A stretch of DNA of 12,563 nt, taken from assembly GCA_013152045.1 (NCBI GenBank), contig JAADGZ010000098.1:1-12563 (forward strand), given 5' to 3'. The translations under genes were made by a program, and so were the position numbers. Positions 7,061 through 12,563 of the stretch are shown one piece after another. Positions within the stretch are counted from its first letter, which is position 1. The number at the start of each line of letters is the position of its first letter. The stretch comes from Gammaproteobacteria bacterium. Lineage in GTDB: Bacteria; Pseudomonadota; Gammaproteobacteria; UBA6429; Thiohalophilaceae. The notes beneath the pieces were generated by a model. The model was given only the letters and a program-made list of their open reading frames with translations. It did no database searches and had not been told where the DNA came from.

Positions 7061-7093
7061 CACTGGCATTGCATCGAGCCATAGAATGCAATC
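7048..7093 (+). promoter_or_regulatory. Candidate activator sites (UAS) of operon C
   Basis: CATTGCAAA (7048-7056), shared with the control regions of operons A and B, overlaps the end of the cytochrome gene. Two more sites follow: ATTGCAT (7068-7074) and its exact reverse complement ATGCAAT (7086-7092). TGCA centres are spaced 19 and 17 bp apart. ATCGAGC (7073-7079) also occurs at 943-949 in the operon A region. The sites lie about 60 to 97 bp upstream of the -24 element. The 7-bp inverted repeat has no T-run, so it is more likely an operator than a terminator. Confidence 0.55.
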
Positions 7094-7147
7094 AGTTAAA
7101 ACTATCAAAAATACTGTATGCCATTGTTTTATAGATGGATAACAACA

Positions 7148-7163
7148 TGGCACATATCCTGCT
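7148..7163 (+). promoter_or_regulatory. Sigma-54 promoter P3 (operon C)
   Basis: TGGCAC-ATATC-CTGCT fits the -24/-12 consensus with the same single change (CTGC) as P1; GG (7149-7150) and GC (7161-7162) are 10 bases apart. Predicted start is near 7174. This places the upstream TTG start of the next frame (7170) outside the transcript and supports ATG 7200 as the real start. Confidence 0.82.
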
Positions 7164-7199
7164 TAGTTTTTGTTAGTGATTGGCTATCGTGAGTATCAC

Positions 7200-7490
7200 A
7201 TGATTAGGGTAAGTGCCGCTAAACAATTAACGCATTTGATACTGCTGCTGGTTTTGCCTGGCATGCCCTGTTTGGCAGAGCAACCAGACAAGGATGGCAA
7301 AACCTCATCTGCCATTGTTGTGGATGATGGTAAAGCGAACACAGACATTAAGGGCGAGAAAAGAAAACCCGGCTGGCCCCGGCTTAAATACCGTAAAGGT
7401 CCGGTGTGCATGTGCAACGATGGCTTGAGTGAAGCAGACATTCAGTCGGCGTGGATGAAGCGATACCCGCAGGCAAAAGATTCAGAATAA
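7200..7490 (+). CDS. Small secreted CxC protein
   Basis: A 96-residue exported protein. The signal peptide runs to about residue 26 (hydrophobic HLILLLVLPG, cleavage after CLA). The mature part is hydrophilic and lysine-rich, then has a short conserved-looking core, PRLKYRKGPVC70MC72NDGLSEADI, with two cysteines one residue apart. No heme motif is present. I do not recognise the fold. A small protein, ExtJ, is known from Geobacter selenite/tellurite clusters and would fit the position, but I cannot confirm the match. A CxC pair in a periplasmic protein could bind a metal or chalcogen or act in thiol exchange; that is inference. ATG 7200 is chosen because the signal peptide starts there, GTGAG lies upstream and the alternative TTG at 7170 falls before the predicted P3 start. 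First gene of operon C. Confidence 0.7.
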   Translation: MIRVSAAKQLTHLILLLVLPGMPCLAEQPDKDGKTSSAIVVDDGKANTDIKGEKRKPGWPRLKYRKGPVCMCNDGLSEADIQSAWMKRYPQAKDSE

Positions 7491-7560
7491 ATAATACACA
7501 ATAAAATTTATACCGCGATGAAACATTATACGATTTGGAATTTAACAAATAATTTTACGA

Positions 7561-7574
7561 TTGATCAGGTTCAA
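7561..7574. promoter_or_regulatory. FNR/Anr-like box upstream of triheme cytochrome
   Basis: TTGAT-CAGG-TTCAA matches the FNR/Anr/Dnr consensus TTGAT-N4-ATCAA at 9 of 10 positions. It lies in a 145-bp gap, 62 bp before the cytochrome start at 7636. AT-rich words such as TATAAA (7610-7615) follow, but none gives the exact -41.5 spacing. It could add anaerobic control to the last two genes of operon C. A 9/10 match can occur by chance in a window of this size. Confidence 0.35.
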
Positions 7575-7635
7575 TATTCTGTCGCAGTTTGTATCGGGCA
7601 GACGATAAATATAAATAGAATGGGAGAAATAAAAT

Positions 7636-8142
7636 ATGTCTAGATTTACTGTATTTCTACAAGGCATGATCCGGCATTTTGGTCGTGCGCTACTGGTTAT
7701 TGCTGTAGTGATCTCCGGTGCGACACTGCTGGTTATAAGTCAGGATCGTAATGATGCCTCTTCGCTAGCGACAGCCGGGCATGATGGCTGGGGCAGTGAA
7801 GCCTTATCACTGGTATATAGTGGCATTTCCACTTCCATCATACCGCTGGCTAACGCCTGTGGTATTGGCGCTTCCAGTTGTTTCAAGTGCCACAATGGCC
7901 GCCGCGCAAGTGCGCCTGATATGGACAGTAACAAGGCCCCCTGGCATACAGAACACACCAGTGTTAATAATTCATGTGCCGGTTGTCATAAGGGAAACCC
8001 GCGTTTGATGAAAGAGAAAATGGCGCATAACCGTATGAATAGCGATCCACGCGACAAACTTCAACAAGCTTGTTCAACCTGTCATGCAGGCGATGACCTT
8101 GATACGTTGAGCAAGCCTTATATATCTCTGCGGGGGAAATGA
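7636..8142 (+). CDS. Membrane-anchored triheme c-type cytochrome
   Basis: A 168-residue protein with one N-terminal hydrophobic segment (about 17-35, RALLVIAVVISGATLLVI) that acts as an uncleaved anchor or signal. Three CxxCH sites follow at 82-86 (CFKCH), 114-118 (CAGCH) and 146-150 (CSTCH). Nearby histidines in PWHTEHTSV (104, 107) and MAHNRM (131) are candidates for the second axial ligands, as in small c7/NapC-like domains. A further cysteine, C75, just before the first heme is unusual. GGGAG lies about 9 bases before the ATG. It is 3 bp from the porin gene, so the two are co-translated. Likely role: a periplasmic electron carrier that feeds or drains the outer-membrane module. Selenite/tellurite clusters include similar c-type cytochromes (ExtK, ExtM names), but I cannot assign one. 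Confidence 0.87.
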   Translation: MSRFTVFLQGMIRHFGRALLVIAVVISGATLLVISQDRNDASSLATAGHDGWGSEALSLVYSGISTSIIPLANACGIGASSCFKCHNGRRASAPDMDSNKAPWHTEHTSVNNSCAGCHKGNPRLMKEKMAHNRMNSDPRDKLQQACSTCHAGDDLDTLSKPYISLRGK

Positions 8143-8145
8143 TAA

Positions 8146-9342
8146 ATGAAAACCAAATACTTAGCTTTAGCTAACATAAAAAAAGTACAGCGTAAGCGCT
8201 GTTTGCTTGCTGGTATTCTGATAGCAATGGCACCTTCTTTTGCATCTGCCGGTGTCTCACTGCAAGCCGGTGAAGAAGGTACTATGAATATCAATTATTC
8301 CGTGCAGTTATGGTCGCAGTATCGCAGTTACAGTTCCCCCACCAATTCGGGTAGTTCTTTTGATACATTTCTACGCCGTAACCGCATAACTTTTTCCGGA
8401 CAATATAATGATCTGATTGGCTATTATGGTCAGCTTGAAGCGGCTGGCGACAGTCGTAATGGTCAGGATGATCGTCCGGTGTATTGGCGTGATGCTTATA
8501 TCACACTGGATTATAGTGATGCAGTGCGTTTCATTGCTGGTCGATTCAAGAATACTTTTTCCCGCGAGAATCTTGAAGCCTGTTTTGAGCCTCTGACCAT
8601 TGATCGCGCAGAAGCCATTGCCTACACACCGTTTGGTGGTACACGTGACACTGGTTATGCCATCTGGGGAAATTTGGCAGATGCGGCATTTCAGTATCGC
8701 TTTATGCTGTCCGATGGTCGTGAAGGAGATGGCAACAACATACCAAAAAATTCACCACGTTATACACTCCGTGTTCACTGGAGTCCGCTTGACCCCGAAT
8801 ATGACTACGGTTATCGCGGTAGCTATCTGGGTACCAGTGAAGTATTTACCATCGGTATGGCCTATGACTATCAGCCGAATGTCGCCTATGCCGATTTTTC
8901 GAATAAGACTGATATGGTCGATTATACAGCGTACACTGTGGATGTATTCTGGGAGCAACCTATGTCTACAGGCACCTATACATTGTCAGCCGCTTATTTT
9001 GATTATGACACAGGAAATGCCATCAACCTGAACCCTGATCCAACGCTACCGGTAAACACTCAGCTGAAAGCTTCGTATGCCAAGGGCGCATATTTATTTC
9101 CCAGAAAAGTAGGCATAGGTCGCTTGCAGGTGTATTTTCGCTTTGAGAATTCAGACTATGGCTTAGAAGCAGTTAATCTTGATCGAACCTGGTCTGGTGG
9201 TGGTGCCAATTATTATATCGACGGGCAACGACTGCGTGTCACCGCAGAATTTGCATCAATTAGTTTTGCTGAAGAAGATCCCAGCAATGCCAGTTTGCAG
9301 GACTACAAGCAATTTACGACTTCATTGCAGTTAATTTTTTAA
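8146..9342 (+). CDS. extI: Outer-membrane beta-barrel porin, ExtI type
   Basis: A 398-residue outer-membrane protein. A long signal peptide (cleavage after SFASA, residue 35) has a basic N-region of about 19 residues. The mature chain is a series of short alternating strands rich in Tyr, Arg and Gly (INYSVQLWSQYRSY, RITFSGQYNDLIGYYGQLEAAG, VYWRDAYITLDY, VRFIAGRFK) and ends in LQLIF; a terminal Phe is the barrel-assembly signal. The segment FSRENLEAC146FEPLTIDR holds the only cysteine of the mature protein. This looks like the porin ExtI of Geobacter, implicated in selenite and tellurite reduction, and related phosphate-selective-like porins. It may admit the oxyanion or, with the cytochromes, form part of an electron path across the outer membrane; sequence does not separate these. 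GGGGGA precedes the ATG. Last gene of operon C, followed by a terminator. Confidence 0.82.
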   Translation: MKTKYLALANIKKVQRKRCLLAGILIAMAPSFASAGVSLQAGEEGTMNINYSVQLWSQYRSYSSPTNSGSSFDTFLRRNRITFSGQYNDLIGYYGQLEAAGDSRNGQDDRPVYWRDAYITLDYSDAVRFIAGRFKNTFSRENLEACFEPLTIDRAEAIAYTPFGGTRDTGYAIWGNLADAAFQYRFMLSDGREGDGNNIPKNSPRYTLRVHWSPLDPEYDYGYRGSYLGTSEVFTIGMAYDYQPNVAYADFSNKTDMVDYTAYTVDVFWEQPMSTGTYTLSAAYFDYDTGNAINLNPDPTLPVNTQLKASYAKGAYLFPRKVGIGRLQVYFRFENSDYGLEAVNLDRTWSGGGANYYIDGQRLRVTAEFASISFAEEDPSNASLQDYKQFTTSLQLIF

Positions 9343-9400
9343 ACAACCATATCTGTTTTTTGAACGAAAAATTATTTAATACAAGTCGTTATTTATAGAG

Positions 9401-9431
9401 TGTGGCATTGTTTCGTGCAATGCCACATTTT
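9401..9431 (+). terminator. Rho-independent terminator after the porin gene
   Basis: TGTGGCATTG (9401-9410) and CAATGCCACA (9418-9427) form a perfect 10-bp stem with a 7-base loop, followed by TTTT and further T-rich DNA to 9447. It lies about 60 bp after the porin stop and separates operon C from the two-component genes. Confidence 0.85.
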
Positions 9432-9507
9432 GTGTTTTGGGTTTTTTAATTTGCACAGCTCTGTAATAATCGATGATATGCCAGGCCGAAGCCATCTGTG
9501 TTAATGT

Positions 9508-9548
9508 GACAGATACTAATTGCACGACATGAGCAATTGGTATCTGTC
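9508..9548. promoter_or_regulatory. Long inverted repeat upstream of the kinase gene
   Basis: GACAGATACTAATTGC (9508-9523) and GCAATTGGTATCTGTC (9533-9548) are reverse complements at 15 of 16 positions, around a 9-base centre. The repeat ends 32 bp before the histidine kinase start. No T-run follows, so it is a poor terminator. Its inner halves, ATTGC/GCAAT, recall the TGCA-centred sites upstream of operons A-C. It may be an operator for self-regulation or an RNA hairpin in the kinase leader. Confidence 0.6.
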
Positions 9549-9580
9549 GAATAAAAACTTTTCTAGATGTTCAGGCAAAT

Positions 9581-10909
9581 ATGTTTACAGCACTGCAATG
9601 GTTTTATCTGATTTTCGCTGTGCTGGCGCTGCTGGTTTTAGTTTTACTGTTTTATCAGTGGTCGCTGGCGGGCTTGCGTAAACGAATTATTGATGCGCGT
9701 GAAGGTCTGTTGTTGCCGGTAGATGTCCCCACCATTTTGCCACCATTTGTTCGCGCTTTACTGAACGATTACAACGCCACTAATGCAAGACTGGGTTCTA
9801 CCTTTAAAACAGTTGAAGAATGTCAGCGCCGTGTGCTCAAAGAGCGCGACAAAATTGATGCGATATTACAAAGCCTGACCAGCGTATTGCTGACAGTCTC
9901 GAATGATTTAAATATCAACATGGCTAATCAACTGGCTAATGAGATTTTTTCCAGCACGGGTGAAACACTGATCGGTATTAATCTGTTTGACCTGATTTGT
10001 TTTTCAGAAGTTGATCGTGATATTTTGCGTGATAGTTTTTTATACAAAAAACCGATACGAAATCTGGAAATTTCTCTGGATATAAAATCAAAGCCGCGTT
10101 TATTCTCCCTGAACCTTGCCTTCATCAGCAGAAACGAAGATGAAATGGAAGCTATTATTACGTTGCTCGACATCAGTGAAAATCGTGAGTTGCAGGAAAC
10201 GCTGGCCAGTCGTGAAAAACTTGTTGCCATGGGGCAACTGGCCGCGGGTATCGCACACGAACTCAATACACCTCTGGGAAGCATACTGGGTTATACCCAG
10301 CTACTTAAAAAAGATTTGCTGGAACAGGGCGAGTCTCATGAGTACGTTACAATAATTGAAGATGAAACTCGACGTTGCTCAAAAATTATTAATGATTTGC
10401 TGAGTTTTGCCAGCCAGGAAATATGTGATGGTAAATCTTGTGATATAAATCAACTGCTGGTTAGTATCTCAGATACTTTTTTGAAGTGTCGTATGCAACG
10501 CTACGGTATTGATATAAAAATGGAGCTGCAATCTGATTTGCCCCTGATTGAAGGTAATTGCGGCCAGCTGGAAATCGTTTTGACTAATCTTATTATCAAC
10601 GCTATTCAGTGTCTGGATGGTATTGATACACCATTAGTTACATTGCGTAGCTGGCAGGAAAATGATCACTATGTTTATATTTGTGTTGAAGACAATGGGC
10701 CTGGCATACCTGAGGGAATTCGGCGCAACATTTTTGATCCTTTTTTTACCACCAAAGATGTTGGCGCGGGTAGTGGATTGGGGTTATCAATTTCACAGGC
10801 TTTGCTGTCAAAACGTGGTGCGTTTATAAGATATGATGCGCAATATGTTGATGGCGCGCGTTTTATTATTGGACTTCCGTTTATTGATTTACACAGAGAT
10901 ACAATATGA
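9581..10909 (+). CDS. PAS-domain sensor histidine kinase
   Basis: A 442-residue kinase of the NtrB-like class. One membrane segment lies at residues 6-25 with almost nothing outside it, then a linker and coiled region (70-95), a PAS domain (about 90-200) ending in ITLLDISENRELQ, the HisKA helix with phospho-acceptor H226 in AAGIAHELNTPLG, and the ATPase domain: N-box N336/N340, DNGPGIP (371-377), FDPFFTTK (385-392) and GSGLGL (397-402). All catalytic motifs are intact. Lacking a periplasmic sensor, it probably reads a cytoplasmic or membrane signal through PAS; nine cysteines, including a C282/C287 pair in ICDGKSC, make a redox or persulfide cue possible (inference). Its stop overlaps the activator start by ATGA, so kinase and regulator form a pair. 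It lies beyond the operon C terminator with its own leader. Confidence 0.93.
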   Translation: MFTALQWFYLIFAVLALLVLVLLFYQWSLAGLRKRIIDAREGLLLPVDVPTILPPFVRALLNDYNATNARLGSTFKTVEECQRRVLKERDKIDAILQSLTSVLLTVSNDLNINMANQLANEIFSSTGETLIGINLFDLICFSEVDRDILRDSFLYKKPIRNLEISLDIKSKPRLFSLNLAFISRNEDEMEAIITLLDISENRELQETLASREKLVAMGQLAAGIAHELNTPLGSILGYTQLLKKDLLEQGESHEYVTIIEDETRRCSKIINDLLSFASQEICDGKSCDINQLLVSISDTFLKCRMQRYGIDIKMELQSDLPLIEGNCGQLEIVLTNLIINAIQCLDGIDTPLVTLRSWQENDHYVYICVEDNGPGIPEGIRRNIFDPFFTTKDVGAGSGLGLSISQALLSKRGAFIRYDAQYVDGARFIIGLPFIDLHRDTI

Positions 10910-12327
10910 GTCAGGGTAATCTTGAAGAAGCCGAGCAGTTAAACGTCGAGCATTACACCCCCGTCGTGCTGATAGCCGAAGATGACCGCTGCATGCGCGA
11001 CCTGATTGTTAAGGTGTTATCAGAATCATCCATGGAGTTTGATACTGTCAGTGTGGAAAATGCGCATCTTGCCATGGACTACATGGCAAAAACGCCGGTA
11101 TCGGTTGTGGTGACCGACCTTAAAATGCCGGGGGCCAGTGGCCTGGATTTATTGCATTTTGCGACTGCGCTGGATTCGACAATGCAGGTGGTAATGGTGA
11201 CCGGCCATGCAACTGTAGAAACGGCACTGGAAGCCCTTAAACAGGGCTCGTTTGATTATCTGCGTAAACCTTTTGATACCGTAGAACTGTTATGTACCGT
11301 TGAACGTGCGTTGCAACATTATCTTTTGAGCAACGAAAATCAGAGGCTCAGAGAGTGCCGCCGAAAACTGTCTGATAAAGGCAACCTTATCGGTATGTCG
11401 CAGGCCATGGAAAAAGTAAACAAGCTTGTTGATGTGGCATCTGTGCATAACTGTAGTGTATTGATAACGGGTGAAAGCGGTTGCGGAAAGGAATTGGTGG
11501 CACGCCAGATTCATGAGCAAAGTGATAGAAATGAAAAAAAATTTATAGCTATCAATTGTGCGGCAATTCCTGAAAACCTTATTGAAAGTGAATTGTTTGG
11601 TTATCGAAAAGGCGCGTTTACTGGTGCCGAACATAACAAGACAGGTCTGTTTGAAGAAGCGAATAATGGAACCCTGTTTCTCGATGAAATTAACAATGCA
11701 TCATTGGCGCTACAGGCAAAATTATTGCGCGTTCTTCAGGATGGCAGTTTTTATCCTATGGGTGGTACCACACCGATAGAAGTTGATATCAGAGTTATTA
11801 CGGCAAGTAATCGAAACATCGCTGATCTTATTCAAAAAGGCGAGTTCCGTGAAGATTTATATTACCGGTTAATGGTGATGGAAATCGACGTGCCACCGCT
11901 GCGCGAACGTCGAGATGATATTCCTTTGTTGACACATTATTTTTTGAATAAACATTGTGCCCGGTTGAACAAACCCGCCTGTGGAATTATGACCGATGTG
12001 CTGGGCGCGCTGTTGCGCTATGACTGGCCGGGTAATGTACGTGAACTGGAAAATATTGTGCAACGCATGATTATTATGAGTGTCGGCGATAAAATTTCGA
12101 TGGATGTTCTGCCGCAAAATATGATGGGCGAGAAGGTTGCTTTGGGGAAAACGCTTGATTATATGTCGCCGCAAAGTCTTGATGACATAGAAGCTTATTT
12201 TATTCGCAAGACTTTAAGTGAGTGCAATGGTGACCGTGCTATGGCAGCCAGCATACTGGGTATTAACAAGTCGACCCTGTGGCGAAAAATAAAACGTTAT
12301 AGTCTGGAAGCTGAGGACGACGCTTAG
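10906..12327 (+). CDS. NtrC-family sigma-54-dependent response regulator
   Basis: A 473-residue activator with the full three-domain plan. The receiver (about 19-135) has the acidic pair E25/D26/D27, phospho-acceptor D71 in VVVTDLKMPG, T99 and K121. The AAA+ domain (about 160-390) has Walker A GESGCGKE (189-196), the sigma-54 contact loop GAFTGA (236-241), Walker B LFLDE (257-261) and the arginine-rich GEFREDLYYRL region. The C-terminus has a Fis-type helix-turn-helix (about 440-470: AASILGINKSTLWRKIKR). Every residue needed to drive sigma-54 open-complex formation is present. Three -24/-12 promoters in this window with shared upstream sites are its obvious targets. It is translated with the kinase through an ATGA overlap. 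It is not the general NtrC: there is no glnA or nitrogen gene nearby and the genes it adjoins concern chalcogen chemistry and respiration. Confidence 0.95.
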   Translation: MSQGNLEEAEQLNVEHYTPVVLIAEDDRCMRDLIVKVLSESSMEFDTVSVENAHLAMDYMAKTPVSVVVTDLKMPGASGLDLLHFATALDSTMQVVMVTGHATVETALEALKQGSFDYLRKPFDTVELLCTVERALQHYLLSNENQRLRECRRKLSDKGNLIGMSQAMEKVNKLVDVASVHNCSVLITGESGCGKELVARQIHEQSDRNEKKFIAINCAAIPENLIESELFGYRKGAFTGAEHNKTGLFEEANNGTLFLDEINNASLALQAKLLRVLQDGSFYPMGGTTPIEVDIRVITASNRNIADLIQKGEFREDLYYRLMVMEIDVPPLRERRDDIPLLTHYFLNKHCARLNKPACGIMTDVLGALLRYDWPGNVRELENIVQRMIIMSVGDKISMDVLPQNMMGEKVALGKTLDYMSPQSLDDIEAYFIRKTLSECNGDRAMAASILGINKSTLWRKIKRYSLEAEDDA

Positions 12328-12345
12328 TTATTTTTCTGAAAACTT

Positions 12346-12563
12346 TTAGCTGGTTCTTCCCGCTCTGAGGGATTTATAAACTACCACCAGAAAAATAATG
12401 CCACCGATAATCGAGATTAGCCCGCCTAGTCCCATCAGGCCCATACCGGCGATTTGTTCAAATTGTTTTAGCCCCTGTTCTGCGCCGGCGGTTTTTCGTT
12501 GCACGCCGTAACCGCCTGACCAGGCCAGTCCGATGATGTGCATCAGCTGGCCGGTGCCGTAGA
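12346..12563 (-). CDS. Heme-copper oxidase subunit I, C-terminal fragment
   Basis: The minus-strand frame is open from the window edge to the TAA at 12346-12348, giving the last 71-72 residues of a longer protein. It reads YGTGQLMHIIGLAWSGGYG followed by VQRKTAG, a pattern of heme-copper oxidase subunit I near its end, then a linker and a last membrane helix (GLMGLGGLISIIGGIIFLVVVYKSL) with a basic tail. Subunit I carries the heme-copper centre that reduces oxygen; which subclass this is cannot be judged from the tail, and a nitric oxide reductase relative is not fully excluded. It converges on the activator gene with 18 bp between stop codons and no clear terminator. Confidence 0.72.
   Translation of the reverse strand, partial: YGTGQLMHIIGLAWSGGYGVQRKTAGAEQGLKQFEQIAGMGLMGLGGLISIIGGIIFLVVVYKSLRAGRTS

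Noticed and set aside
7170..7199. TTG start at 7170 for the small secreted protein
   Set aside because: It lies before the predicted P3 transcript start and adds ten residues ahead of a normal signal peptide; ATG 7200 is better.
8228..8244. TGGCAC ... TTGC inside the porin gene
   Set aside because: GG and GC are 11 bases apart rather than 10 and the site is within the coding region near its start.
9403..9418. TGGCATTG...GTGC before the kinase gene as a fourth sigma-54 promoter
   Set aside because: Spacing is 11 bases and the sequence is part of the perfect 10-bp stem of the operon C terminator.
9451..9479. Possible sigma-70 promoter TTGCAC-N17-TGATAT for the kinase gene
   Set aside because: Spacing is right but each box matches the consensus at only about half its positions; not strong enough to annotate.

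Overview
The window reads as chromosomal DNA from a respiratory, probably denitrifying gammaproteobacterium. It begins inside nirS (cytochrome cd1 nitrite reductase) and ends inside a convergent gene for a heme-copper oxidase subunit I. Gene packing, Shine-Dalgarno sequences, sigma-54 promoters and outer-membrane lipoprotein/porin genes all fit a Gram-negative proteobacterium; the exact taxon is inference. I see no rRNA, tRNA, transposon, CRISPR or phage gene.

Layout. (1) 2-418: C-terminus of nirS, then a strong hairpin terminator. (2) 462-1038: a gene-free, AT-rich stretch ending in an activator/sigma-54 control region. (3) Operon A, 1107-4014: TusA-like protein, YeeE/YedE membrane transporter, second TusA-like protein, a DsrE-like protein and two very small proteins joined by tight or overlapping starts. 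(4) Operon B, 4253-7060: a two-domain rhodanese lipoprotein (ExtH type) and a pentaheme c-type cytochrome lipoprotein. (5) Operon C, 7200-9342: a small secreted CxC protein, a membrane-anchored triheme cytochrome and an outer-membrane beta-barrel (ExtI type), closed by a terminator. (6) 9581-12327: a PAS histidine kinase and an NtrC-type sigma-54 activator that overlap by 4 bp. (7) 12346-12563, minus strand: end of the oxidase gene.

The main discovery is regulatory. Each of operons A, B and C is preceded by a well-formed -24/-12 promoter (TGGCAC-N5-YTGCW at 1040, 4147 and 7148). About 100-120 bp upstream of each lies the same word, CATTGCAAA, plus further TGCA-centred sites, and a good IHF-like site sits between activator sites and promoter in operons A and B. 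The only regulator in the window is a sigma-54 activator with an intact GAFTGA loop, encoded right after the three operons. The simplest reading is a self-contained regulon: kinase and activator switch on a cytoplasmic sulfur/selenium relay with its importer (operon A) and an envelope rhodanese-cytochrome-porin module (operons B and C).

The envelope module resembles the Geobacter Ext (selenite/tellurite reduction) proteins ExtH and ExtI. The substrate here (selenite, tellurite, thiosulfate, polysulfide or another chalcogen compound) cannot be read from sequence. Joining an Ext-like envelope module to a TusA/YeeE/DsrE-like relay under one sigma-54 two-component system is the part most worth following up.
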